Positions 1 through 10,496 of a DNA stretch of 64,000 bases are shown here, one piece after another. The DNA is taken from NCBI GenBank assembly GCA_029532415.1, contig JAQOTA010000044.1, positions 496,001-560,000 on the forward strand. The letters are read 5' to 3'. The DNA is from Marasmius tenuissimus (lineage: Eukaryota; Basidiomycota; Agaricomycetes; Agaricales; Marasmiaceae). The number at the start of each line of letters is the position of its first letter. Within the stretch, counting starts at the first letter, position 1. Both the position numbers and the translations under genes were made by a program. Under the pieces are notes generated by a model. That model did no database searches, had not been told where the DNA came from, and saw only the letters and a program-made list of their open reading frames with translations.

Positions 1-372
1 AGGTTTCAGTGTCCTCCACTACCAAACCTAGACGAGCATAGTGTGTGATGCTTCCAGCCTGGTTTAGTGTTCCATCAATGTTGTGAACTCGAATCAGGTG
101 TTGGAGAGGGAAGGTGGTGATGTGATTGGTTGCGACAAAGGATTTTCCAAGAAATAATGCGGTGGCCCCACTATCAATCATGGCCGTCATTTCAGTCTGG
201 CAATGCTTTCCTTTTAGTGTGACTCGTATGCGGAAGTGAGGGGAGAGAGTGTCTATTTCACGAACGGAGGATATTGTACATGAGTGAATGGAGTCATATG
301 AGGAGGAAGCATAGACTGAAGCTGGTGAGGGTGTCTTTGTTACGACGAAGGCGGACACCCTTCTTAAAAATC
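1..372 (-). CDS. Start of pol of element A: aspartic protease, partial
   Basis: The frame is shifted by -1 relative to gag and continues off the left edge. It contains the retroviral-type protease core AMIDSGATALFLGKSF near 145-195, with Asp-Ser-Gly as the active-site triplet, and a downstream NIDGTLNQAGS segment typical of gypsy proteases. It overlaps the gag stop at a run of five T (coding sense, 366-370), so protease and downstream enzymes would need a frameshift or come from a separate frame. Only about 120 residues are visible. Confidence 0.75.
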
Positions 373-2100
373 CTTTTGCATGAGTTGTTGGAGAATAGTG
401 TTCTGTTGGGCTAGGGCTTGTTGAAGGGCAGCGATTTGGGCAACAGCATCCATGTTGGGGGTGGAAGAGGGGGTGGCAGAGATTTGGGCAGTAGGGGCCA
501 TTGGCAGCGGTGAGTACGAAGGCGTAGGTGTTGGTTCATCTGGAAAGAGAGTGAAAGGGGTGGCTGAAATCTGTTGGCGTTGAATTCCTCCTCCGGCTGC
601 TCTCCCTAGGTACTTATCCTGGCATACATTGGACCTATGTCCAGGACGTGCACAGTAGTTGCATTTATCCTGTCCATGGTTCCCATTAGCCTTGGTATGA
701 TCACTCGCCCCGCATCCGTAACACTTCCCCCGCATTGCTTTCACAAAGTCCTCCCTAGTGCGTCCATTTCCTGTGGGGATGTTGAAACGGTTCGCACTAA
801 TAGTAGTGACAGTCGTTTCTACCTGTCTCTTGGCCGCTAATCCTTCCTCCTGCAAGGACCCCTCTGCTTTGCAAGCTCGTGTTTCTAGTTCGGTTAGATT
901 GGCGGGTTCTCCTTGGGACAATTCCATCATCACCAATAATCATTTAAGGTCTGCGTTCAGACCCTTGCAGTATTGGATTCGAAGATCTGCGTCTGATAGT
1001 CCTGTCTTCATCGCGGCCTCCTTGAATTCCTGACTGTAGAGAGTTGCAGTCTTGTTCCCCTGTTTAAGGTTGGTAAGGATTTCGATGGCATCCACCTTTT
1101 CATTGGCTGCCCTGAACCGGACTTTGAAGGATTCTTTGAACTGAGCCCATCTTCCTCTGAAAGGGAACTGATCGGCAGGGAGCTCTCCCAGGGCTACCTT
1201 GTTGGCCTGTATCAGGTAGTAGGCTGCCCAAGCTCCTGCCTTCTCTTCGCAGAAGGACAGAGCAGACTGAATTGTCTTCCGCTCGTCCAATTGATCTTTC
1301 TCCGTTGGGTGCTGGAGAACCTTCTCTTGTATAGCCCAGTTCTTGAACATGGGTAGGAATCGAGTCACATCCCAGGTTTCCCCCTTGAAGTTACTGGGTT
1401 TGGCAATGATCCTTCCTGGCTCTTTATTGGATTGGAAGGCTTCCCTGATGGCGTCTAGCTATGCTTGGGTTTCTTTCTGGGATTTCACCATCGCCTTCAG
1501 GACTTCGTCCAGCGTGGCTTGGCTCGCAGTAGTGGATGTAGACATGTTGGTGGTGTCAGATTCTGAAGTATGGGTAGATGTGGTGGATGCGGTGGGTGAA
1601 GGAGCTCTGTGTGCAGCAGCGGAAGATAGTCTGGTGTTGGTCGGGGTCTGGATTACAGCGAAGGTGGCTTCTGAGGCAACAAATGCTGGGATCTTGGTAC
1701 GGGCGATTGGTGTGTCAAGAGGACTAGGAGTGACGGGATTGGCGACGGTAGGTGGACTGTCAGGTTTTTCTGATGGGCCTGCTACTGTGAGGCGTGCAAG
1801 TGAAGTTGCAAGTTCTGAAGTGGAGAGCAGTGGCGGCGGAGGTGTCGGTTCTTGTTCAGGGGTTGGTACATGAGGAGCAGGGATAGGATTGAGTACTTCG
1901 TCGTTTTCAAAGGAAAAAGTCTCAGGGATCGAATTCTCTGGGGTAGCATTTGGGCAAGGTTGGTCTTTACACTTGTACCAGCTGGTTTGTTTGGGATTTC
2001 TCTGGTTCCAAAATAGGGAAGTGCTGGGATCTACTCCGTGTGGTCGTTGATAACAGTCTCATGCAGGAGCCGTTGTAAACTTGCAAGGACAACCTTCCTT
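364..2100 (-). pseudogene. gag of element A (capsid and zinc knuckle), three in-frame stops
   Basis: One minus-strand frame stays open from 2100 to 364 except for TGA at 2059-2061, TAG at 1459-1461 and TGA at 940-942. It begins with a Cys-containing segment, then a Pro/Ser/Thr-rich linker (about 1560-1900). The first in-frame Met is at 1545 (MSTSTTASQ). A retrotransposon capsid region follows (ETWDVTRFLPMFKNWA, about 1320-1375). A pair of cysteine knuckles (CYGCGASDH and CNYCARPGHRSNVC) lies near 630-700. The C-terminus is Gln-rich and ends at TAA 364-366. The true start upstream of 1545 is uncertain because no Met is visible. Confidence 0.78.
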
Positions 2101-2445
2101 TCAGCGAGGCTGTCAGTGCAATAAAGGATCTTGACCTAATGTCACAAAGTGCTGAGCGTCTATCGGAGACGGCAGAGGCAGAGAGCGCTAGCTTATATAC
2201 CTATCCTATGGTCAGAGCTGGAGTCAGAGTGGCTACCTATGAATCGTGTATGAGTAAGTATGAGTCAAGGATGAATAAGGAATGAGTTGATATGAGATAA
2301 TGGGATGGCTGCGCGATGGTGGGTTAAGAAAGGGAATCGTGAGAAATAAGGATGTATAGTAAGTGACCGTGAGAAAAGGACATGTGATAATCATGTGAGC
2401 AAATGGTGGAGGGAAAAGTGGTGTCTTCATAACATGGCTGATAAG

Positions 2446-2825
2446 TGTCAGCAATCACCAGATCTGACCTGGTGACGCGTCACACTAAGCTTTCAGACAA
2501 GAGGGAACGAGGCAAAGATAAGAGAACTCTATACTGGTGAGGAATAAACCAGCTCAAGACTGGGGAATACATGCAGAGTATCTACTTCTTATATACTACT
2601 GAGAGGACTACGGCGTGTGTCTACGGTGAGGTATGACATCAAGGTATGACATCGTGAAACAGTATCTGAAACAGGACCAACATGTGTCTACAGCATGTGG
2701 GTCCCTTCATGTATCTACCATGTGTCCATATGATAAGATACGAGTCATGTGAGGGATAAGATATAGATAAGATGGAAAATGATAAGATAAGGAGAAAAGA
2801 TAAGATAGGAGGGGATTTCATGACA
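2446..2825 (-). repeat. 3' LTR of element B
   Basis: 380 bp, starting TGTCAGCAATC and ending TTTCATGACA on the plus strand. It matches 7883-8262 over its full length by eye, which implies recent insertion relative to the decay of its host element A. Confidence 0.93.
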
Positions 2826-2837
2826 TTACCCCCCCTT
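2826..2837 (-). promoter_or_regulatory. Polypurine tract of element B
   Basis: AAAGGGGGGG then TAA on the minus strand, directly before the 3' LTR. It is the expected primer for second-strand synthesis. Confidence 0.7.
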
Positions 2838-2865
2838 TAAGGATCACGTCTTTGTGATGAGAAGA

Positions 2866-4326
2866 TCATTTTCCTGTCATTTGAGAGGTAGGATATAGTA
2901 ATGTGTACATAACTAAATATTGAAAGTTCTTTGGCTTTGGAGCCATAGGATTTATTCTATGAAAGTCCGCAATCACTTCTTTCGCATTCTTTAAGTTACT
3001 TATGGGTTCCCAAGTATTTTCCTCAACTGGATAACCCTTCCAACTGACATAGTATTCTATCTTTCCTTTATCTTTCAGTTGACTAGCTACAATCTCTTCA
3101 ACTTCGTATTCTTTCCCGCCATCTGCCTCGATAGGAGGGGGAGGAGAAGGTTTCTCTTGTGAGGGCAATTCGGGAGGGTGGTACGGAGTAAGGAGAGCTT
3201 CATTGAAGACTGGATGTATCTTCCAAGTATTTGGGAGTTCAAGTTTGTACGATGAAGGACCAATCTTTTTCAAGACTTTGAAAGAACCATGTCGTTTGTT
3301 ATCAAGTTTCTTGGCCAGACATTTACTGGATATGTTTGTGGCCTCAACATAGACTTGGTCACCTTCTTCATATTCCCTAGATTCAGACCGGCTTCGATCA
3401 TAGAAGTGTTTCATGGTTTCCGCTGCACGTTTTAGGGATGAAGCAGCTTCTTCTCGGATCTGATCCATGGTCTTACTGAAGTGCTCTGCTCGGGGACTTC
3501 TGGTTCCATTCCTTCTTGGTTCCATTCCTTTCCAAGGGTGTTGTCCATAGTTCATGAAGAACGGCGATTGACCAGTACTTGAATGAACCTTATCATTGTA
3601 TGAAAACTGGGCAATAGCTAACCAGTCGACCCAGTCATCTTGTCTGAAATTGACAAAGATTTGTAGGTACTTTTCAATTTCTTGGTTCACTCGTTCTGTC
3701 TGACCATCTGTCTGAGGGTGGTATGCCGTTGACTTGTTTGAGTCAATTCCGAGTATGTGGAATAAGCTCTCCATGAATTTCGAATCAAACTGAGGCCCTT
3801 GGTCTGAGATGACCTTCCGGGGTAATCCATGTTCCTTGAACACATGTTCAATGTAAAGCCGTGCTGTTCCTTCCAAAGTGATCTGTTGGTTTGTGGGAAT
3901 GAAGATTGCCTTCTTGGTCAAATGATCTACAACAACCATGATCATATCTCGGCCCTGAGATAACAGCAGTGGGCCTATGAAGTCAATTGTTACTATTTCC
4001 CATGCTTTCTCCGGAATTTCATTTGGCTGGAGCGGTGCTGCGAGCTTCTCTCTTCTTGGTTTAGCCTTTTGACATCTGTCACATCCATTGATATAGTGTT
4101 TGACATCAAAGTTGATCTTAGGCCACCAATAGTTTCGGGTAATCAGCTCTAGTGTCTTAAGCCGTCCTGGATGTCCAGCTAGGGAGGTATCATGATGAAG
4201 ATGAATAATATCTTCCCTAAGCTTTTCATCTTTAGGAACATAGACCCTGTCCTTCCATGTGACAACATCGTCATTTTCTTCCCAGCCTTTCTCCTTCTTA
4301 GTCAATGATTCAATCACAGACTGATC
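2866..4326 (-). pseudogene. Element B: integrase with C-terminal chromodomain
   Basis: Uninterrupted 483-residue frame in phase with upstream pol. The N-terminal zinc domain reads H...H...C..C within HHDTSLAGHPGRLKTLEL and INGCDRCQKAKP. The DDE core shows TIDFIGPL, ISDQGPQFDSKF and the Glu of HPQTDGQTERVNQEIE. A GPY/F-like segment (GPSSYKLELP) is followed by a chromodomain (YEVEEIVASQ, YYVSWKGYPVEENTWEP), known in chromoviruses to guide insertion to marked chromatin. Intact by itself, but cut off from the upstream enzymes by the stops. Confidence 0.9.
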
Positions 4327-6054
4327 TCAATCTTTGTTTTCTTTGATCCAAGTCATTATGCTTTCGTCTAGTGATGCTATGACAATGAGGCGAAAAAGTT
4401 CTGGTTTGAGTAAAACAACATTTTTGTTGTCATTTACCCCCCTCTCATGACCTGCTCGTCTCGACAGGTAGTCCACTTTAGCATTTTGCCGTCCTGGTTT
4501 ATGGTGCAGGGTAAAGTGGTAGTCCTGCATCATAGTAACCCATCTGGCCTGTCGTCGGTTCAAATCCTGTGGTTTTCTGAAGTATTTGAGGTTCTTATGA
4601 TCTGTCCAGATCTCAAAATCTTCCATAGTACCCAACAGGTATTGTCTCCATTCACGAAGGGCTATCACAATGGCAAGCATTTCCTTGTCATAGATTTCAT
4701 AATTTCTCTCTGCTTCATTTAGCAAGTGAGAAAGGAATGCAATTGGTTTCCATTTGCCATCTTGGTACTGTGATAGTATAGCCCCTACTGCAAAGTCTGA
4801 CAAATCTGCTTCAATGTGGAATTTCCCATCGTCTCTGGGTATGGCTAGCACAGGGGCCATTGTGACTCTTATCTTCAGGTCGTTAAAGGCCTCTTCTTGT
4901 GCATTTGTCCATTCCCAGCTCTGTTTCCCAGTTAGCTTGTGCAAAGCATGTGCCACATGTGAGAAATCTCAGATGAAACGTCGGTAAAAGTTGATGAATC
5001 CGAGGAACTGTTGTACATCCCTCTTGTCTTTTGGTGTGGGCCATTCACTGACAGCTTTCACCTTGACTGGATCCATTCTGACTTGTCCCTTTCCAACGAT
5101 CAAACCAAGGAATTCAATCTCTAGTTGTTCGAATTGGCATTTCTCTGGTTTCAAGTACAACTTGTGTGCACGAAGCTTATCTAGGATTCAGCAGACCATC
5201 TCCCTGTGTTCCTCCAACGTCTTCGTGAAGACAAGGATATCGTCCATGTATACGACGACTTTCCCTGTATTGATTTCTTCACAGAGAATGGTATTCATCA
5301 TTGTCTGGAATGTTGCAGGTGAATTGGTCAGACCAAAAAACATGACGAGCGGTTCAAACATCCCTCTGTTTGTGAGGAATGCTGCCTTCCATTCATCTCC
5401 CTCCTTGATCCTGATATTATTGAAACCCCATCGAACATCCATCTTTGAAAACCAAACAGCGCCTTTGAGTTTGTCAATGAGTTCCTGTGTCAACGGCAGA
5501 GGATAGCGATTTTTGATTGTCTGCTCGTTGAGTTTTCTGTAGTCTTGTACAGGTCTCAGTTTCCCATCCTTCTTTTTGACAAAGAAGAAGGGTGACGCCA
5601 TTGGTGACTTGGATGGTTGAATTTGACCGGTTCTCAAGTTCTCCTCTAGGAATACATCAAGCTCTTGTTGTTCTGCCGGGCTGAGAGGGTATATCTTAGC
5701 AGAGCTCTGACCTTTTGCTCCTGGGATCAATTCAATGGCATGGTCCCAGGGGTGTCTTGGTGGTAATTAGTCAAAATCCTTCTTATCAAAGATGTCCCTG
5801 AAGTCCTGGTATGCTTCTGGAACAATCTCTTCAAAGGTCTGCTCTTCCTTTCCCTTCTTGGCTTCATGTGCCAGTTTGGTGGACACATTTTCTCGAGCTC
5901 GTATGTGTAATTCCTGTTGGATGTCTACTACGAGTATTCGATCTCCAGCTTCTATCTCTGGATCATTGTCCTCATCAGGATCATCTTCTGGTTCGGCATC
6001 AGATTCAACAGGTCGGCATTCTTCGGGGCATCTATTGAACAGGATTTCTCCTGT
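4327..6054 (-). pseudogene. Element B: reverse transcriptase and RNase H, broken by stops
   Basis: Same frame as the protease piece. RT motifs in order: [36 protein letters not shown], then the catalytic [10 protein letters not shown] (about 5220-5250). Next are the thumb/connection segments FLGFINFYRRFI and the RNase H region (FHIEADLSDFAVGAILSQ, YDKEMLAIV, WTDHKNLKYF). In-frame stops are TAA 5767-5769, TGA 5188-5190, TGA 4969-4971 and TGA 4327-4329. Sequence between stops is well conserved, so decay is recent and mainly nonsense. Confidence 0.88.
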
Positions 6055-7134
6055 TCACCAGTCAACACTAGGGTTGTGTTGCTTAAGCCATTCATGACCA
6101 ATAAATATATCAGCTTTGCCAAGGTTGGTAACTGCAAAGCTAAGTGTCTCGACATGATTTCTTATCGTGACTCTCAGATCAACATATTCCGAGATTGGAC
6201 CTCTGGAATTGAGTGTTCCGTCTGCATTGTATACAGGGATTGATCTGACATACTTCTTGGTATTAATGCCATGTTCTCGAATGAATCGTTCATTGATTGC
6301 ACTGCCTGTGCACCCACTATCAAGTAATGCCTTTACGTCTAAAGATCTTTGATCATCTAGTGTAGTGACGACCAGATCAATGTTCGTTTGGCTTCCATTT
6401 CCTTGAATGTAACGGGGTGGTGTCTTTAGTTCATTAAGAGCTTCAACAACATTCCAGTTGTTCAGTAGGTTGAGCTCTCTCAGGACTAGTTCAGTGCATT
6501 CAACTTGTCTCTTTGGGTGTACCATCATTCTGAGTAGGATGATTCCCATGTCCGAGGGCATTTGCCGTAACCGTTGTGCATACCACTGGCTTGTCCAGGG
6601 ACGCAGTCGCCAATTGTTGAACTGTGGACCCTTTTCAATTTGTTCCAGTGCATCGTCTATTTCTGGAATGACTAAGCTATGGTTTACAAATCGAAAAGTG
6701 TGTTTCCCTCTGGAGTTTTCACTATCTCCAGGGGTCTTTTCAGGGTCCTGATCCAACAAATCTTTCAACAATCTGTTTCTGTCCTCCTGTGTCATCGTCT
6801 GAACATCAGGTCTTTCCTTCTCTTTGTCCCCTTCTTCAGGGCAATCAAAGAATTTGTGTCCCGGCTTTTGGCATTTAAAGCACAGGCCTTTCCTCTTCAT
6901 GGTTTCCCTGTCCATTTTCCCTGAAACTGGGATGGTATCTTTCTTTGCTGGTGGTGGTGGATCTATCTTGGGTTCTTGTGTCGTCAGTGGTTGTACTTGG
7001 TTGGGAATTACTTCAACAGGGTTAATGGATTGGGTGGTGTTGGCTGTTACACCCTTGTACCATAGGAGGATCGTCTGATATAAGACCCATAGGAGAGTGA
7101 GGAAGTCAGGAGCGGGTTGTTGAACGTGGTTCAT
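6055..7134 (-). pseudogene. Element B: zinc-knuckle and protease part of Gag-Pol
   Basis: A 359-residue frame starting at Met 7134. After about 85 low-complexity residues comes one CCHC knuckle (CFKCQKPGHKFFDC), a charged linker, then the aspartic protease core ALLDSGCTGSAINERF and the C-terminal IFIGHEWLKQHNPSVDW. It ends in TGA at 6055-6057, although the same frame resumes at once with typical post-protease sequence (TGEILFNRCPEEC). No capsid-type region precedes the knuckle, unlike related elements where it spans some hundreds of residues, so the N-terminal half of gag appears deleted. Confidence 0.82.
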
Positions 7135-7869
7135 GGTGTGTGGATGTGCGGGTTAAAGTGTGGTATTCTTGGTTTCGTAAGGTAAAATGTAATCTAAAGT
7201 CCACTACTAAACTGATTGAGATCTTATATTTTCAATCACAGATCAATCGTTTGTCTCCTTCTTCACCGACTACCTCACTCAGGTAGATGCAGGTTCTATC
7301 GTAAAGGTATCTATCGTATCAACTCGTCTAGTTCGACTTTCCTTCGAAAGTAAACTTGTTCTTCGTCAACTGGCTTCGTAAGGAAACCAACCCCGGGTTG
7401 TACCGTATGTAAGTAAATGTAAATACGTAGCAACGGAGCCCGAGAAATTCTATCAATTCGCAATTGCCCAGCCGACGTCTCTCAGTTTAGAAGCTGAGAT
7501 AGCCGAAGTCTTCCTGGGAAGGGGAATTGGCCCCTAAACTACCCCCACTGAAGGAGAATAGCCAAAGCTCATTTCAATAAAAGTGGCTTCTTTTACTGAT
7601 TGGGTGCACCAGACCTTCTTTGGGCAGCCAACTCAGCGAGACCAACAGTATACCCGGAAATATACATGGAATTTGTCCAGTCACCGGCGGAAGGGGAAAG
7701 ATGATGAAAGGGGAAACGGAATGAGGGTGTGGGAGGTTATGGGATGCGTAGGATAAGATAAGGGAGGTGTAGTGTGTAGGATCAAAGTTTCAGGATAGGG
7801 GATAGGATGTAATATGAAAGATCAAAGGTTCAGGGTAGGGGGATGTGCGACGGTCAAGAGGAATAAGGA

Positions 7870-7882
7870 AGTCTTGAGCTAA
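7870..7882 (-). promoter_or_regulatory. Self-priming primer-binding site of element B
   Basis: The minus-strand sequence just after the LTR terminal CA is TT then AGCTCAAGACT. It lacks the TGG that normally pairs with a tRNA 3' CCA. Instead 11 nt are exactly complementary to AGTCTTGAGCT in the LTR (coding sense, 7998 down to 7988), at the predicted mRNA 5' end. This is the arrangement known for Tf1/sushi elements, where the first 11 nt of the mRNA fold back as primer. Confidence 0.75.
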
Positions 7883-8262
7883 TGTCAGCAATCACCAGAT
7901 CTGACCTGGTGACGCGTCACACTAAGCTTTCAGACAAGAGGGAACGAGGCAAAGATAAGAGAACTCTATACTGGTGAGGAATAAACCAGCTCAAGACTGG
8001 GGAATACATGCAGAGTATCTACTTCTTATATACTACTGAGAGGACTACGGCGTGTGTCTACGGTGAGGTATGACATCAAGGTATGACATCGTGAAACAGT
8101 ATCTGAAACAGGACCAACATGTGTCTACAGCATGTGGGTCCCTTCATGTATCTACCATGTGTCCATATGATAAGATACGAGTCATGTGAGGGATAAGATA
8201 TAGATAAGATGGAAAATGATAAGATAAGGAGAAAAGATAAGATAGGAGGGGATTTCATGACA
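7883..8262 (-). repeat. 5' LTR of element B
   Basis: 380-bp partner of 2446-2825, with the same TGTCA/TGACA inverted termini. It carries the inferred promoter and transcription start (see 8026-8032) in U3/R. The ATAAG target duplication follows at 8263-8267. Confidence 0.93.
8026..8032 (-). promoter_or_regulatory. TATA box in 5' LTR of element B
   Basis: TATATAA on the minus strand, about 30-35 nt before the segment complementary to the primer-binding site (7988-7998). This spacing is normal for TATA-to-start distance and places the transcript 5' end at the self-primer sequence. The same box lies in the 3' LTR. Confidence 0.6.
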
Positions 8263-9650
8263 ATAAGATAGTTTGGGCCTGCCCCAGAGCAAACGAGGCG
8301 GTGTCCAATTAACAGACCAATACTCAGTTCTCCTGGATAACCCCCTTTTCGCATGTTACAATGGCAGTGTTTGTAACATTGATCTGTACGCTCGAGTTCT
8401 GAGGTGAGACGAGGGGGTGACGCTAAGGAAAATGAACTACGCACATCGAACGAATCTGAGTGTTCCTCCTGAGTACTTTCTAGCACTATGCCATCATCTG
8501 GTTCATACGCCCCATCACTGTCTCTGGCGTTATGGAGTTCATCATTGATGTTTCAAACGACACTCAGAAGGCGCTTATGAGTCATCTAGACATCATCGAC
8601 CTTTCTAAAAGAGTGTGTGTGATAAGCTTGAGACTACATCACCAGAACTAACACCGGAGGCAGGCGCCGTGTGAACAGTTGTGTGCCTAGCCGAGTGACT
8701 TGAAAGTGTACAAAGAAAAAATGGTCTTGTAGTGTTTTTTCTCTGCTAAAAGTCGAAGTCGAAGCAAACATTCTTTGTTCACTCGGTTAGGCACACGGTC
8801 TGTTCACACGGCGCCTGCCTCCGGTGTAAGGAGTATATGGACATATACCCTAAGCTCTTGGTCGAAAACGTCATCGAGAGCCCTATCTCCCACCCGTCAA
8901 TTCATTGTCGGATCCACAGGAGAAAAACCAAAAATGACGGGTATGTTTCTTGCCTCCCCAACAGCGGCGAGACCTCGTTCGAATAACTAGTTCTGTTCTA
9001 TTCGTAGATGAGGGGTCGGGATGGTTCTTCGGTCGTTGCACTAGTTTTCGCACGCCGTTCGATAGTTCCCTTGTCGTAGTAGGTGCTAATCTGCAGGAAA
9101 GCCGTGATGGCGTGAGGGACGCGACGTGTAACGAACGACAAAGAGCTCGCCCATGAGTCATTGTTCGGTCAGAGTCTGCTCGCGCCATCTCCTCCGTCCC
9201 ATTCCATCATGATTCATCTCAGCCATTCGTAGGTGACAGCGCCGGTCATTCGCACAACTGTATCGCATAAAAAGCCACGATAGTGACGAAGATGCAATAA
9301 TGCATGGTCTGCACAGTGCGCAATACCGATATCCCTACGCCTGACGGCACCTGAGACCGTGTATCTTATTGGTGGATTGAGTAGAATGGGCGACCGTCTC
9401 TTTTTTTTTTGTTGAGATCCTCTATTCATCTTCTAAGTCCAAGTCGTTTTCATGGTCCTTAACGGCCGTATCTTGATTATCGCGATCGTTGCTTCGGTGG
9501 AAGAGAGGTCAGGGAGAGGTTCGAGCCAGAACAAGACCGCCCACTCACTCTCCCCTCAAATTCCCCAGCATCCCTCAAATACCACAGAAAACTTCCAACC
9601 CTCAAACACAAACTATTAAAGATTCAAGAGAAAATTCGTGGTAGTCCGTT
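8263..9650. other. Intergenic stretch, no gene recognised
   Basis: Apart from the 175-bp TIR element at 8652-8826 I see no coding signal. Open frames here (such as minus 8883-9188) are Arg/Ser-rich with no recognisable domain and no consistent splice model. Confidence 0.4.
8652..8826. mobile_element. 175-bp TIR element, CACYGG family (copy 1)
   Basis: Inverted termini of about 47 bp begin CACCGGAGGCAGGCGCCGTG on both strands. TAA at 8649-8651 and 8827-8829 is a 3-bp target duplication. The interior is too short for a transposase. It is the same family as 49900-50114. CAC termini with a 3-bp duplication resemble CACTA/EnSpm-type elements, but that assignment is only an inference. Confidence 0.82.
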
Positions 9651-9654
9651 GACT

Positions 9655-10420
9655 GTATATGATAGCTCTAAAAACGGTAGAGTGTGAGTAAAAAGCTTCT
9701 TCTTTGAGCTGCCGGCAAAACAAAGTTGCGTTAGCATGTACGGCTCCTAAGCTTCGGCTCAGGAGATCAAGATGAGAAAGTGACATCGAACAATATGTCG
9801 GAAAAATAATTACGGCTTCATCAGGCATTATATGGGCCGTAATGCTTCATAATATACATTGCCTTACGAGAAAAACGGCTCTTATGGAGCCTTTTTTAGC
9901 CTTTCTTAGCCTTGTGAAGCCCATACGAGGCCTTGTGATCCGCTTACAATAAACGGCGTTTCCTTGTGAGGCAATCCTATCTCCCTCCCAGGACAGATTT
10001 TTGAAGAACTTTGCTTGTCATGAGCAAGTATAGTGTATGCTGACTTCCTGCGCGAGAGGTCCTAACGGGATCCCCCTTCACGCACTCACAGTGGACAAAA
10101 CTATTTTGGGGACCGGGGTGAGTCTATTATGGGCCTTGTAAACCTCGGCAATAGGCCAAAAATGCCATTTTTTCGCCTATTATGGTACATTACGGAGCCA
10201 AATTGCTCTCGCGACGCCTGGCGATGCCTTGTAACGGCACCTCGGATTATAAGACCGTAATAAAATTTCCGACATATGTCGACGAAATAGCAGATGAATG
10301 GATGATTTGAACTTCATGGTGGTTCAGGACCAAGAGGATTAAGTGCATTAGGTACATGCGTCCAGCTCCATTATTGGTACCCACGGCTCTCAACCATGAG
10401 AGCCGGACTAGAAGCTTCAA
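9655..10420 (-). pseudogene. Degenerate copy of conserved block W, interrupted by an insertion
   Basis: Segments 9655-9800 and 10281-10380 align in order with 19920-20175: GATAGCT, the AGTGTGAG region, AATATGTC, ATAGCAG, CATGGTGGTTCAGG and AT-ATTGG are shared. It is followed by a tRNA-Asp relic, as block W is at 20304. This is therefore an older, third copy of the tRNA-W block, split by the element at 9801-10273. Confidence 0.6.
9801..10273. mobile_element. 473-bp insertion flanked by an 8-bp direct repeat, hAT-like
   Basis: ATATGTCG occurs at 9793-9800 and 10274-10281, and the uninterrupted homologue near 20050 has AATATGTC once. Near-terminal inverted sequences read GAAAAATAATTACGG at the left and GTCGGAAATTTTATTACGG at the right in reverse complement. 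It contains repeated short words (CCGTAAT, TTACGG, GCCTTGT). No ORF of note. An 8-bp duplication is typical of hAT elements; the family assignment is tentative. Confidence 0.6.
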
Positions 10421-10496
10421 GAATTCTGTTTGAAAAGTCGTGCAACGAAGCAAGCTGGTTGGCGAACCAAAAAGGCTTGGGTGCTCGCCTCATATC

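Larger units (their letters stand above)
1..2445 (-). mobile_element. Ty3/gypsy element A, left-truncated by window edge, decayed
   Basis: Minus-strand retroelement. From right to left it carries a leader or LTR-like stretch (2101-2445), a long gag frame (364-2100) and the start of pol with an aspartic protease (1-372). A TATA-like TATATAAG reads on the minus strand at about 2194-2201, and TGTCACAAAG from 2140 could be an LTR edge, but the partner LTR lies outside the window so the boundary is unproven. Element B is inserted at 2441-2445. Gag carries three in-frame stops, so this copy is dead. Its gag and protease are unlike those of elements B and C, so it is a separate family. Confidence 0.8.
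2446..8262 (-). mobile_element. Element B: 5.8-kb chromodomain Ty3/gypsy retrotransposon, Tf1/sushi-like, defective
   Basis: Two 380-bp LTRs (2446-2825 and 7883-8262) begin TGTCA and end TGACA and are flanked by a 5-bp target duplication ATAAG (2441-2445 and 8263-8267). The minus-strand order is 5' LTR, about 750-bp leader, zinc knuckle/protease, RT/RNase H, integrase/chromodomain, 3' LTR. All pol pieces lie in one frame interrupted by five stops. A polypurine tract abuts the 3' LTR, and the primer-binding site is complementary to the element's own LTR. No capsid domain is visible between the leader and the zinc knuckle. It is nested in the 5' end of element A. Confidence 0.92.

Noticed and set aside
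1343..1873. 176-codon plus-strand frame, Val/Ser/Gly-rich
   Set aside because: It is the antisense of the Pro/Ser/Thr-rich gag linker of element A, which continues in one minus-strand frame with recognisable capsid and zinc-knuckle sequence.
2140..2445. Possible full 5' LTR of element A with its own self-primer
   Set aside because: TGTCACAAAG and TTAGGTCAAGATCC look LTR/PBS-like, but no complementary copy lies in the visible part and the partner LTR is outside the window, so no boundary is claimed.
8273..8486. Minus frame reading out of the element B LTR
   Set aside because: It joins LTR sequence to flanking DNA by chance; no motif or splice support.
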